Assembly (NCBI GenBank): GCA_944384205.1
Contig: CALWSL010000016.1
Location: 1-64,000, forward strand
Origin: an uncultured Acetatifactor sp.
GTDB taxonomy: Bacteria; Bacillota; Clostridia; Lachnospirales; Lachnospiraceae
Length of the DNA: 64,000 nt
Reading direction: 5' to 3'
This document shows, one piece after another, positions 56,271 to 64,000 of this stretch (position 1 is the first letter of the stretch; every line of letters starts with the position of its first letter). The notes under the pieces are model-generated. The model saw nothing but the letters and a program-made list of their open reading frames with translations. It had not been told where the DNA came from and did no database searches. The position numbers and the translations under genes are program-made.

Positions 56271-56303
56271 GAGTTGAAGTTGCAGCTTCAACTCAGGCGT
56301 TTT
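56271..56303 (+). terminator. Terminator behind the ATPase/TOPRIM pair
   Basis: AGTTGAAG-TTGCA-GCTTCAACT forms a stem with a T-run a few bases later (GCGTTTTTG). Confidence 0.65.
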
Positions 56304-56370
56304 TGTAGTGCTAATGACTACAGTGATATACATTGAAATTATAACATTACTGAACCTAATATACAATCCA

Positions 56371-56439
56371 GAACTGACATTCGCCCAGGAGGTTGGTCAT
56401 TCCTCCATAACAATGATTGTTCGCTATGTTATGCAATAA
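56371..56439 (+). pseudogene. Possible tail of a tyrosine integrase
   Basis: A frame without start reads ELTFAQEVGHSSITMIVRYV and ends soon after at a stop. This fits the end of tyrosine recombinases (GHSS...T...RY). Only about 23-30 residues remain. It suggests an older insertion. Confidence 0.4.
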
Positions 56440-56472
56440 CGCCTTTGTAGTGATGTAGCTATAGGTAAATTA

Positions 56473-57345
56473 ATGAAATACAAGATAATTAAATATGTAA
56501 AAGATGGCATTGTTCAAGATATGGATGTCACGAATATGTCAACCGAAGAACTTGAAAAGCACGAAACACAAGGAGAATTCCTATGTCCTGGTAAAAAATG
56601 TAATGCTAGGTTGTGCTTAGTTCATAGTTCTAAAAATGGTGGAAAGACCTGTTTTTTGAAGGCTGTAGATGACAAACAACATCATCCGGATTGTGATTAC
56701 AAGATTGGAAATTATCAAGAACGTATGTCAAGTGTACGTATGGATGGCGTTTTTACTGAAAAGCAGGTAAATGATGCAGTGAGACGTATTTCTAACGACT
56801 ATATGAATCCTGTTCAGCCTAAAAAAGAAAAGGACAAAAACTCTGACAATAAAAAGAAAAATACTGGTCAGAGAAAAGGAACTGGTGCAACAACAGTTGA
56901 AACAGCTGCTGGTGGTCGTATTGTATATGGCGATGAAGGAGAAGACGGTGTTCATGGAAGGATGAGACGTCGATATAAAGTATCCACATCGGATATAGGA
57001 ATAATGACAACTTTATGTGGAAAAGCGCAAACAGTAACACTCAATAAACATAGAGAAATGGTTATTAAGTTTAAAGATGATCGCCTTGAAAATATTGAGG
57101 TGTTGCTTGGTGCAGTCTATGAACAAAATAATCCCACGGAATTTAGAAATCTTTATTTGGTAAAAGAGTATTTTGATCAAAAAGCTAAGACGGAAGAAGT
57201 CTGGGTTGCAGCAGGAGGATTAGTTAACCAGCTGAATGGTAGATTGATTTTGGAATTGCAGGCGAATGGTTCTTTGCGTGTGGATAATCAGACGGTTATG
57301 AAGATGATTATTGATGATGTAAAAAGACGTGAAGAGAATCAGTAA
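56473..57345 (+). CDS. CoiA-like zinc-finger protein, function unknown
   Basis: A 290-residue protein in three parts. N-terminal: FLCPGKKCNARLCLVH (38-53) and HHPDC (76-80), a CxxxxC...HxxxC pattern like the N-terminal zinc site of CoiA-type competence proteins. Middle: a low-complexity basic linker rich in K, N and D (about 118-145). C-terminal: strand-rich domain (TLCGKAQTVTLNKHREMVIK, VWVAAGGLVNQLNGRLILEL) with no nuclease motif seen. A 58-residue basic protein follows after 13 bases, likely as partner. No known function; may be part of a defence island. Confidence 0.5.
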   Translation: MKYKIIKYVKDGIVQDMDVTNMSTEELEKHETQGEFLCPGKKCNARLCLVHSSKNGGKTCFLKAVDDKQHHPDCDYKIGNYQERMSSVRMDGVFTEKQVNDAVRRISNDYMNPVQPKKEKDKNSDNKKKNTGQRKGTGATTVETAAGGRIVYGDEGEDGVHGRMRRRYKVSTSDIGIMTTLCGKAQTVTLNKHREMVIKFKDDRLENIEVLLGAVYEQNNPTEFRNLYLVKEYFDQKAKTEEVWVAAGGLVNQLNGRLILELQANGSLRVDNQTVMKMIIDDVKRREENQ

Positions 57346-57358
57346 AGGAGTAAAGTAT

Positions 57359-57535
57359 ATGGCAGTGAATAAACCATACGGTGATAATGCAAGAGTTGGT
57401 GCTGTAAAAGACAGATCCCAAGTTTATAATCCTAAAACAGACAAATGGGTTAAGAGGGATTCGCAAACAGGAAAATTTATGGATGTGAAAACCACAGACA
57501 ACAAACCATTTAAGGGTGTTAGGAAAGAAAAATAA
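57359..57535 (+). CDS. Small basic protein (KPYGDNAR family)
   Basis: A 58-residue protein (MAVNKPYGDNARVGAVKDRS; NPKTDKWVKRDSQTGKFMDV; KPFKGVRKEK). I recall this as a widely spread short conserved protein without known function, found in many phyla beside varying genes. It follows the zinc protein by 13 bases, with ribosome site AAAGGAG. A strong bidirectional terminator is behind it. Confidence 0.65.
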   Translation: MAVNKPYGDNARVGAVKDRSQVYNPKTDKWVKRDSQTGKFMDVKTTDNKPFKGVRKEK

Positions 57536-57553
57536 TTGAATAAAGTAAAGCAG

Positions 57554-57594
57554 AAACTCCAGTGAATTTAATGATTCACTGGAGCTATTTTTTT
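57554..57594. terminator. Bidirectional terminator
   Basis: CTCCAGTGAAT (57557-57567) pairs with ATTCACTGGAG (57574-57584) and a T-run follows. It lies between the convergent 58-residue gene and the repressor gene. Confidence 0.88.
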
Positions 57595-58075
57595 ACCATC
57601 CCTTAATCTGTTTTACCTGTTCTGCCCTCTCTGCATCTCTATGATACTGTAGCTTAAATTGTATCGTTTCCACAACCTCTTTCCGGGCTTCATCATCCAA
57701 CTGATAAAAGGATGTAAGCAGATTATCCACATCCGGCATACTGTTTTTGCCAAACAGGTGCATAAGTGGATAGAGAGAATATTTTAAGTATGTTTTTATT
57801 CTGCTGGAATCCAATGCACCATTCAAACCATCCGGAAGGGTAGGGTAGATTTCGTCTTCCGTAATGGCTCCGGAGAACGGACTTGCGGAGCATATCTCAT
57901 TCACATCAATCTCCAAGGCATTTGCCAGACGGAGAGCAAAGTCAAATCTGATGTTGGTATCCTTTTGAATAATAGTATAAAGTGTAGTGGCACTGATGCC
58001 GGTTTCTTTAGCAATCTTACGCACATTGGTACCTTTGTTATCAATGTGTTCTTTTAATTTCTTTCCATCGCCCAT
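57593..58075 (-). CDS. cI-like XRE repressor of the mobile element
   Basis: A 160-residue protein read leftward. The N-terminal HTH (NVRKIAKETGISATTLYTII) is of the Cro/cI family; the C-terminal part is helical (FYQLDDEARKEVVETIQFKL) and lacks the peptidase residues of LexA-type repressors. ATG 58075-58073 follows GGAGGTT. It diverges from the excisionase/integrase genes, with several dyads in between, so it should repress them and itself. Confidence 0.85.
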   Translation of the reverse strand: MGDGKKLKEHIDNKGTNVRKIAKETGISATTLYTIIQKDTNIRFDFALRLANALEIDVNEICSASPFSGAITEDEIYPTLPDGLNGALDSSRIKTYLKYSLYPLMHLFGKNSMPDVDNLLTSFYQLDDEARKEVVETIQFKLQYHRDAERAEQVKQIKGW

Positions 58076-58106
58076 AAGCAACCTCCTATATTCATACATA
58101 GAAAAA

Positions 58107-58265
58107 ACACGAAAAACATAATTACAATATCCATATTAGCATATTTACGAAAAACATAAAAGAGGAAATTACAAAAAATATTAATTACGAAAACCGTAAA
58201 AATAATTTTACGAAGTGTTGACAAAGGAAAGATATGGTGCTAATATAAGCTTACGAAATTCGTAC
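58107..58265. promoter_or_regulatory. Operator array and promoter of integrase unit
   Basis: Repeated TTACGAAAA sites: 58107-58122 (ACACGAAAAACATAAT), 58145-58159 (TTACGAAAAACATAA), 58185-58199 (TTACGAAAACCGTAA, a dyad), 58208-58217 (half site), and 58251-58265 (TTACGAAATTCGTAC, a dyad). The promoter TTGACA (58218-58223), 17 bases, TAATAT (58241-58246) lies between the last two, so repressor binding would hide it. Confidence 0.75.
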
Positions 58266-58322
58266 ACAAACAAAATACAAGAGATGTAACGAAATTAGAA
58301 ATGAAGAAGGGAGGACGAATAT

Positions 58323-58517
58323 ATGGCGAATTATCAATATATGATGAGTGCGGAAGATGTTGCAAAAGAACTGAATTGTTCCAAATCTCACGCATATAAG
58401 CTTATTAAGTCAATGAACAAGGAATTGGATAGTCAGGGTTATGTGACAATGCCTGGGCGAATTCCAAGAGCGTTTTGGGCAACTAAGATGTTTGGCTATG
58501 AATTGGTAGCAAATTAA
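58323..58517 (+). CDS. Excisionase-like small HTH protein
   Basis: A 64-residue protein with a MerR/Xis-type helix-turn-helix (MSAEDVAKELNCSKSHAYKL), 16 bases before the integrase gene. Position and size point to an excisionase or directionality factor of the element. Ribosome site AAGGGAGGACG. Confidence 0.78.
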   Translation: MANYQYMMSAEDVAKELNCSKSHAYKLIKSMNKELDSQGYVTMPGRIPRAFWATKMFGYELVAN

Positions 58518-58533
58518 GGAAAGGAAGGTCATT

Positions 58534-59610
58534 ATGGCGTATAAAGAGAAAGACACAAAGAAATGGACAGCCCAATGGTTTGAAACAAATGCCAAGGGCG
58601 AAAAGAAAAAGCGAAGAAAAAGAGGTTTTGAGACAAAGCGTGAAGCTCTTGGGTATGAGCGCCAAAAGAAATTAAATAACAGCAGAAGTATGGATATGAA
58701 GCTGAGTGAATTCATGGAAGTTTATTTTGAAGATAAGCAGAATGAGTTGAAGGAACGCACCATGAAGAACAAGCGGTATATGATGGAGCAACACATCATT
58801 CCATACTTCGGTAATCAGATGATGAGTGAGATAACTGCCGGGCAGATTATCCAGTGGCAGAATGAAATGCAGACCAAAGGATTTTCGGAAGCATACTTAA
58901 GAATGATACAAAATCAGCTAACTAGTTTATTCACTCATGCTTCACGAATTTACGATTTACACACAAATCCTTGTAAAAAAGTAAAGCGTATGGGAAGTTC
59001 GGATAACAGAAGTTTGGACTTCTGGACAGTGGATGAGTACCAAAAGTTCATACAAACGATGGAGCCGGGAAGCAGATACTATCTTATCTTTGAAATCCTC
59101 TTTTGGACGGGATGTAGAATTGGAGAGTTGTTAGCACTTACACCAAAGGACATTGATTTTGAGAGAAATCAAATCAGCATTACCAAGACTTACTACCGGA
59201 CAGAAAGGCAGGATGTGATTACGGAGCCTAAGACGAAGCAATCTGTAAGACTGATAGAAATACCGGAGTTTCTTAAACAGGAGATTAAGGATTTTATAGA
59301 TGGTCATTATGGGATGCCGGAGAATGAAAGACTCTTTCCCATTGTGCAGGAAGCAGTACAACACAAGATGAAACACCAAATGGAGAAAGCAGGAGTAAAG
59401 AAAATCAGAGTTCACGATTTGAGACATTCTCATGTGGCGTACTTAATCAATAAAGGAATTGAGCCTATTCTGATAAAGGAGAGGGTTGGACACAAGGATA
59501 TCCGTATCACATTAAATACTTACGGACACTTATATCCGAACCAACAAAGAAAAGTAGCGGATATGTTGGATTTTGAAAAAGAAAAAAGCCCTAACAGCGG
59601 CAACTGCTAG
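58534..59610 (+). CDS. int: Tyrosine site-specific integrase (Tn916 Int-like)
   Basis: A 358-residue recombinase. N-terminal basic arm-binding part (KWTAQWFETNAKGEKKKRRK), core-binding SAM-like domain, and catalytic domain with Arg195 (GCRIGELLAL), His294/Arg297 (HDLRH), His320 (VGHKD) and nucleophile Tyr330 (LNTYGH). All catalytic residues are present. It should integrate and excise the element; the att sites are not located. Start is supported by AAAGGAAGG. Confidence 0.93.
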   Translation: MAYKEKDTKKWTAQWFETNAKGEKKKRRKRGFETKREALGYERQKKLNNSRSMDMKLSEFMEVYFEDKQNELKERTMKNKRYMMEQHIIPYFGNQMMSEITAGQIIQWQNEMQTKGFSEAYLRMIQNQLTSLFTHASRIYDLHTNPCKKVKRMGSSDNRSLDFWTVDEYQKFIQTMEPGSRYYLIFEILFWTGCRIGELLALTPKDIDFERNQISITKTYYRTERQDVITEPKTKQSVRLIEIPEFLKQEIKDFIDGHYGMPENERLFPIVQEAVQHKMKHQMEKAGVKKIRVHDLRHSHVAYLINKGIEPILIKERVGHKDIRITLNTYGHLYPNQQRKVADMLDFEKEKSPNSGNC

Positions 59611-59677
59611 GACTTGTGATAACAGGAAAACCTCTGTCATCTATGTAATCACAGCATAAGTATAACAGAGGTTCTTC
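59590..59677 (+). terminator. Terminator region after integrase
   Basis: CCTAACAG/CTGCTAGG overlaps the end of int; AACCTCTGT (59629-59637) pairs with ACAGAGGTT (59665-59673), followed by CTTCT. Confidence 0.6.
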
Positions 59678-59713
59678 TGTGTGACAATGAGATTTTAGGA
59701 AACGGAGGACTTT

Positions 59714-60694
59714 ATGGAAGAAAAGAGAACAGAACTGAAAATGATTAAGATGTCAGAAGTACAGTCTCAGGAGATTGAGTGGCTTTGGTATCCATTCATC
59801 CCTTATGGAAAGCTGACAATCGTACAAGGTGATCCGGGAGACGGAAAGACAACCTTGATATTAAATATTGCAGCCAAGTTATCCAAAGGAGAGGGGCTGG
59901 ATAATGATATGAAGCTGACGGAACCAATGAACATTATTTATCAGACTGCCGAGGACGGGCTTGCAGATACTGTAAAGCCAAGGCTTGAAAAGGCAGGTGC
60001 AGATTGTGAGCGGATAGTGGTAATTGATGAAAGCGACAAGTCTCTTTCTATGGCAGATGAAAGGCTGGAAGAAGCTATTATACAGACCGGAGCGAGGATG
60101 TTGATTTTAGACCCGATACAGGCTTACTTGGGTGGTGGCATGGATATGAACAGAGCAAATGAAGCAAGGGATATGACGAAGCGTTTAGGAGCTTTGGCAG
60201 AGAAATATAAATGTGCCATTATTCTTATCGGTCATATGAATAAGGCATCCGGCAATAAGGCGGCTTATAGGGGCATGGGTTCCATTGATTTCTTTGCAGT
60301 AGCAAGGAGCGTGTTGCTAGTTGGCAGAGTGGAAGGAGAACCAAATATCAGAGCAGTTGTTCAGATAAAAAATAATTTGGCACAGTTCGGACATCCCAAG
60401 GCATTTGAACTGATGGAAAGTGGTTTTAAGTGGCTGGGAGATTATGAGATTACAGCAGATGAAGTACTTGGCGGTATTGCTCCAAAAGCAAATAAATTGG
60501 AGCAGGCAAAGCAGATGCTTCGGGAACTGGCAGAGACTGCTAATGCGGTACAGAGTAATGAGATTTTTGATATGGCTGAGGAACAGGGAATTTCTAAAAG
60601 AACATTGGAAAATGCCAAAAAGGAGCTGGGCATCAGGGCAAGAAAAATCAATAACTCATGGTATTGGGAACTGGATAAGATAAAGCAGATTTAA
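59714..60694 (+). CDS. RepA-like RecA/DnaB-fold ATPase of the element
   Basis: A 326-residue AAA_25-type protein. Walker A GDPGDGKTTL (39-48), Walker B RMLILDPIQAYL, and the sensor region IILIGHMNKASGNKAAYRG place it with plasmid RepA-like hexameric ATPases used as helicase in element replication. The C-terminal part holds a winged helix-like segment (EEQGISKRTLENAKKELGI). Lies in the same direction as the relaxase. Confidence 0.82.
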   Translation: MEEKRTELKMIKMSEVQSQEIEWLWYPFIPYGKLTIVQGDPGDGKTTLILNIAAKLSKGEGLDNDMKLTEPMNIIYQTAEDGLADTVKPRLEKAGADCERIVVIDESDKSLSMADERLEEAIIQTGARMLILDPIQAYLGGGMDMNRANEARDMTKRLGALAEKYKCAIILIGHMNKASGNKAAYRGMGSIDFFAVARSVLLVGRVEGEPNIRAVVQIKNNLAQFGHPKAFELMESGFKWLGDYEITADEVLGGIAPKANKLEQAKQMLRELAETANAVQSNEIFDMAEEQGISKRTLENAKKELGIRARKINNSWYWELDKIKQI

Positions 60695-60810
60695 GGGAAG
60701 AACGCAACAATGCAGACTATATAAAATTTGCGGTGATGAACCTTGCAAGGTTGCAAAATTTATAGACATTGCGTTGTTGCGGTCTTGATGGAAAGGATGG
60801 ATTGATAGGA

Positions 60811-61044
60811 TTGAAAAATGTGCAGATTTCAGAGGAATTATTTATTGCACTCCTTAAATATCACTTGGTGGAAATAGATGATGTTTTACCGGAGATAAAG
60901 AAAGGTTTGGAAGAAAAATTGGAAGCTATGGTAAGGCGGGATTTATACACAAAATATAAGACTGCTCCAACTGAGGAAGAAAGAGAAAAAGCACGACAGG
61001 AGTATCTGGAAAAGGTGGGAATGCACCGAAGCTTCCGATGGTAA
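60811..61044 (+). CDS. Small conserved mobile-element protein
   Basis: A 77-residue product (if TTG 60811 is the start) with KNVQISEELFIALLKYHLVE and a K/E-rich end (TKYKTAPTEEEREKARQEYL, then SFRW). I recall close relatives in Firmicutes conjugative elements near the relaxase, with unknown function. Earlier in-frame codons (60769 on) do not look conserved. A helical, charged fold is predicted. Confidence 0.55.
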   Translation: MKNVQISEELFIALLKYHLVEIDDVLPEIKKGLEEKLEAMVRRDLYTKYKTAPTEEEREKARQEYLEKVGMHRSFRW

Positions 61045-61369
61045 ATTTTTCCCTTCAGTGTGTAGGACGGGAGCGTGCCACGCTCCTGTATATGGTAGTT
61101 AAGGAGAAAGCCGGATGAGGGTGTAATGACAAAATCGGACTACACTCACAAGCCCTCGGCGTTTGAGAGCGAAATACACCCATCGCACAAAACTTCGTTT
61201 TATGTTCTGTGAATTTCGCCCTTGCGGGGGGCAAAGGACAGCGTGGCTGTCCTTACAAATGCTGACGCATTTGTGGTTATGCCGGATACGGCAATTGGTT
61301 CGTAAACGGGCACCTAAGTGTCCACTCACGATAGCAAAAACCGCTATCATTTTTCAAAGAAAGGGGGCA
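61045..61369. other. oriT: oriT-like region with serial hairpins
   Basis: Upstream of the relaxase lie at least five dyads: AAGGACAGC/GCTGTCCTT (61234-61254), ACAAATGC/GCATTTGT (61255-61274), TGCCG/CGGCA (61280-61293), GGGCAC-CTAA-GTGTCC (61308-61323), and GATAGC/GCTATC (61330-61348). Closely spaced stem-loops of this kind are typical for origins of transfer next to MobA/MobL genes. The nic site may be in the CTAA loop or beside it; this is a guess. No other gene is seen in these 325 bases. Confidence 0.6.
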
Positions 61370-62890
61370 ATGCCTATTGTAAGAAATTCATTTATACAGA
61401 TGTCAAAACTGCCAAATGTAAAAGGCAGAATCAGTTATATATCGAGCAAAGCAAGACAGGAAAATTTGTACGCAGTTTATGAAACAACTGACCGTAAATT
61501 TTGGACAGAACTTGCTAGGTGCAATCAGGAGGAATTTAAGAAAAGTGGAACGGAAGGAACCTGCATTGAAGCCAGGGAGCTTATCATTGCTTTGCCGGAA
61601 AGTTTTGTGGATTATGAGCCGGACAAGTTACTGAAACTTTTTACGGAGCATTTCAAACAGAATTATGGTGTGGAGTGTATTTCAGCGTTGCATCATAATA
61701 AACGCAAGACTAATTATCATATCCATCTTATCTTTTCGGAGCGAAAGCTGCTTGATGAGCCTGTGGAGAAGATTGCCACAAGAAATATGTTTTATGACGA
61801 AAACGGAAAGCATGTACGAACCAAAAAAGAGATACTGGATGAAGCCGGACAGCTTCGGAAAGGCTGTAAAATCATTCCCAAGGGCGAGGTATATGAGCGT
61901 AATCTTTTTACCATAAAAGACAGCCGATTTAAGAGCGACAGCTTTCTTGATGAAGTGAAACGCTCCTACACTGACCTTATTAATATTTATGTAAAAGATG
62001 ACAGGCAAAAGCTCAAGGTTTTTGACAGAAACGGTGTGTATCTGCCTACGAAAAAGATTGGCAAGAACAACCCAAAAGCGGAGCAGATAAAAACTGATAA
62101 CCAGTACCGTGTCATGTGGAATCAGACGGTGGATAGAGCATTAATTAGCGGTGTGCCAGAGGGACAGATTTTGGAAGTGAAGCAGAGTGAAATCGGACAA
62201 AAAGTAAAGGCTTCCATTCAGAAGTCGGGAAGAAATCCGGCACTGCTAAAAAGCCTGATTATGACCGCTATTTATGCGTTGGAGCTTCTCATTGGCAAGG
62301 TGTTCAAAATGGTTTCACAAAAAGCAGATAAGGGCATAGAAACAGTTATTAAAGCAGAACCAGAACAGACACCTGTTAAGGAGATAAAATCATTTGTAAA
62401 AGCAGAGAGTGAGCCTGTGCCGGAAATGCCTAAGAAGTCAGCACTTGCTTCCAAGTATCCGAGACTTGCAGATATTTATAATAAACTGGAGAAACAAAAT
62501 ACAGCCATTTATGAGAGGGAACAGCAGCTTGTCAGCGTGGAGAAGGAGCTTGCTGGAGCAAAGGGCATCTTCAAGGCAAAACAGCGTAAGGAGTTGCAGG
62601 AGCAGGCAGAACAGCTAAAGACACAGATAGCCAATATGAAACAGTACCTATCAAGTATCGTGCAGGGGTATGGATATAAGAATGTGAAGGAGTTTCTAGC
62701 TGAATACAGAGCGTCCAAAGCAGAGTATAGCGATTATCAGTCGGCAGTTGCAAAGTGGGAACAGCAGACCGGAAATAAGGCGGAATCGGACAGCATGAAG
62801 GCGAGATTGCAAAGGAAGCAACAGGAAGTGCAGGAACGGGAAAATAACAGACAGAGCCACCAGCACAAGAAGGACAGAGGAGCAAGGTAG
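61370..62890 (+). CDS. mobA: MobA/MobL family relaxase
   Basis: A 506-residue relaxase that would nick at oriT and lead a strand into the recipient. The metal-binding triad is seen in LHHNKRKTNYHIHLIFSER (His108/109, His117, His119), and a candidate active tyrosine lies in ISYISSKARQENLYAVYE. After about residue 330 a coiled coil (KQRKELQEQAEQLKTQIANM) leads to a basic tail. ATG 61370 is set by AAAGGGGG; the frame is open further upstream but through the oriT hairpins. No coupling protein is seen, so the element is probably mobilisable. Confidence 0.88.
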   Translation: MPIVRNSFIQMSKLPNVKGRISYISSKARQENLYAVYETTDRKFWTELARCNQEEFKKSGTEGTCIEARELIIALPESFVDYEPDKLLKLFTEHFKQNYGVECISALHHNKRKTNYHIHLIFSERKLLDEPVEKIATRNMFYDENGKHVRTKKEILDEAGQLRKGCKIIPKGEVYERNLFTIKDSRFKSDSFLDEVKRSYTDLINIYVKDDRQKLKVFDRNGVYLPTKKIGKNNPKAEQIKTDNQYRVMWNQTVDRALISGVPEGQILEVKQSEIGQKVKASIQKSGRNPALLKSLIMTAIYALELLIGKVFKMVSQKADKGIETVIKAEPEQTPVKEIKSFVKAESEPVPEMPKKSALASKYPRLADIYNKLEKQNTAIYEREQQLVSVEKELAGAKGIFKAKQRKELQEQAEQLKTQIANMKQYLSSIVQGYGYKNVKEFLAEYRASKAEYSDYQSAVAKWEQQTGNKAESDSMKARLQRKQQEVQERENNRQSHQHKKDRGAR

Positions 62891-62896
62891 TATTAG

Positions 62897-62927
62897 AAGT
62901 GGAGTGGGAAACTGCTCCACTTTTATA
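62897..62927 (+). terminator. Terminator of the relaxase gene
   Basis: AAGTGGAG (62897-62904) pairs with CTCCACTT (62915-62922), and a short T-rich tract follows. Confidence 0.75.
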
Positions 62928-63023
62928 CTGTAAGGGAGCATAAAAATTCGGTGGAGAAATTGTATATATCATGATATAATTGGTGTGTTCGACAAGGGCA
63001 AATTTTGAAGTTGGGGTGGTGTG

Positions 63024-63434
63024 ATGGAGAAGATATTTTCTAAATGTGGCATGCGATGTGATTTGTGTTTGATATATCGTCCTAATGTAGAAAAAGAAGA
63101 TAGACGTATTGAAATTTGTAATGTGTGGAAAAAGATATGGAAAGGCTTTGATCCTGACCCAAATACAGTTATATGTGATGGTTGTTCTTGTGAAAAAAAT
63201 GGAGCAACATTATTTAGTCCGTTGTGTGAAGCACGAAAATGTGTGATAGAAAAAGGGTTGATACATTGTGGGTATTGTGAACAATATCCGTGTACTATCT
63301 TTCCTGCAGAGCCAACACCGGAAGAAACTATCCAAAAAATAGAGGTTGAAAAGCAATGGACTTGGGAAGATGAAAAACTAATGGAAGCATATGCTTGTAA
63401 AAAGAATATGGATGAATTTAAAAGAAGTAGATAA
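63024..63434 (+). CDS. DUF3795-type cysteine-rich protein
   Basis: A 136-residue protein rich in cysteine: SKCGMRCDLCLIYRP, CDGCSCEKN, CEARKC, HCGYCEQYPC. The pattern matches the DUF3795 family, thought to bind metal; function unknown. GTG 63021 is an alternative start. Stands alone after the relaxase terminator, with weak ribosome site. Confidence 0.75.
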   Translation: MEKIFSKCGMRCDLCLIYRPNVEKEDRRIEICNVWKKIWKGFDPDPNTVICDGCSCEKNGATLFSPLCEARKCVIEKGLIHCGYCEQYPCTIFPAEPTPEETIQKIEVEKQWTWEDEKLMEAYACKKNMDEFKRSR

Positions 63435-63504
63435 AGTTTAAATTGGAGATGTGTCCCTTGAGTTTGTAAATATCGCACCAATGGTGCGAGAAATGGAGAT
63501 GTGC

Positions 63505-64000
63505 ATGGAAAAGAATAGAAAATTATTGCTTATTACAGGGGATATTGCGGCAGGAAAATCTACTTTCGCCAATATTCTTTCACAAAGATATAATACCAAT
63601 GTGTTTTTCAAGGACTCAATCAAAGAAGTTTTGGGAGATACAATAGGTTTTTCTAACAGAGAGGAAAATAAAAAATTATCAAATGCTTCGATGGAATTGA
63701 TGTTCTTTATTTTTTCGGAATTTGCGAAGTTGGGAAAAGGGCTGATTTTGGAATCTAATTTTCATAGAGCGGAACTGGAACGGTTACAAAAAATGGCACT
63801 GGATAATGGTTATGATGTGCTTACAATAGCTCTCTTTGGTGATGTGGAAGTGTTGCATGCAAGGTACTTGAATCGAATGATGAATGAAAATAGGCATTCG
63901 GTTCATTTGAGTACAACCATAGATAAATTTGAGGATTTTAAAAAGTGCTCGGATTATTTGAAACGCATAGATATACCTGGTAAAGTAATTCGTATTGATG
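63505..64000 (+). CDS. P-loop kinase-like protein, cut by window end
   Basis: The first 165 residues are present; the frame remains open at 64000. Walker A GDIAAGKSTFANIL lies at 12-25, followed by a lid-type region and HARYLNRMMNENRHSVH, as in zeta-toxin/AAA_33-like small-molecule kinases. A substrate cannot be inferred. ATG 63505 is preceded by GGAG at 6 bases. Confidence 0.72.
   Translation, partial: MEKNRKLLLITGDIAAGKSTFANILSQRYNTNVFFKDSIKEVLGDTIGFSNREENKKLSNASMELMFFIFSEFAKLGKGLILESNFHRAELERLQKMALDNGYDVLTIALFGDVEVLHARYLNRMMNENRHSVHLSTTIDKFEDFKKCSDYLKRIDIPGKVIRID

Noticed and set aside
61099-61350. Minus-strand frame across the oriT-like region
   Set aside because: It is caused by the palindromes; no start signal and no recognisable product.

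Overview
The window looks like chromosome of a gut-type Clostridia, most likely Lachnospiraceae. Three things point there: the rpmG-secE-nusG-rplKAJL-rpoBC-rpsLG-fusA-tuf backbone, a vanR-S-G-XY-T cluster in the order known from Clostridioides difficile vanG, and strong AGGAGG-type ribosome sites with frequent TTG/GTG starts. I cannot name a species from the sequence alone.

Layout. (1) 1-6100: the tail of a mobilisation-type protein, then a tight AT-rich defence operon. It has an EcoRII/Dcm-like methylase with a ribbon-helix-helix N-terminus, an EcoRII endonuclease, a Vsr repair nuclease, a RloC/PrrC-like ATPase with a CxxC hook, and a stand-alone EcoRII-N-like protein. (2) 6100-17320: a patchwork of mobile and scar DNA. 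It holds ogt, the tail of a phage/ICE lysin, a GC-rich module of two tandem large serine recombinases with two small partners, an HTH plus membrane pair, two GNAT genes, a hydrolase, a broken type I restriction locus (hsdM without its 5' end, hsdS without its 3' end), a very small cassette that looks like a type I toxin-antitoxin pair, and a Fic protein. (3) 17400-23390: vanG-type D-Ala-D-Ser cluster. (4) 23500-32330: an ECF transporter operon with a PHP phosphoesterase and an RpiR regulator, then a biotin block (BirA box, bioY, birA) and two further genes. (5) 32440-36016: an HTH gene, a convergent FliD-like orphan and a large polytopic membrane protein. (6) 36086-53860: the transcription/translation backbone, with an L10 leader attenuator, several intergenic stem-loops and promoters, and rfbD sitting between rpoC and rpsL. 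(7) 53880-64000: a second mobile region beginning right after the tuf terminator. It carries an ATPase plus TOPRIM-like pair (PARIS/AbiL-like), a CoiA-like zinc protein with a 58-residue basic partner, and an integrative/mobilisable element with a cI-like repressor, operators, an excisionase-like protein, tyrosine integrase, RepA-like ATPase, oriT-like hairpins and a MobA/MobL relaxase. It closes with a DUF3795 gene and a P-loop kinase cut by the window edge.

How parts work together. The EcoRII-type methylase, nuclease and Vsr form one functional set around CCWGG: modify, cut, and repair the T:G mismatches left by 5mC deamination. The vanRS two-component pair would sense glycopeptide and drive a ligase, a D,D-peptidase and a serine racemase that switch peptidoglycan precursors to D-Ala-D-Ser. 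BirA represses bioY through the BirA box. The strongest candidates for something little described are the ATPase/EcoRII-N pair at 3479-6075, the sense/antisense cassette at 16239-16594, and the ATPase/TOPRIM pair at 54110-56231 with its two followers.
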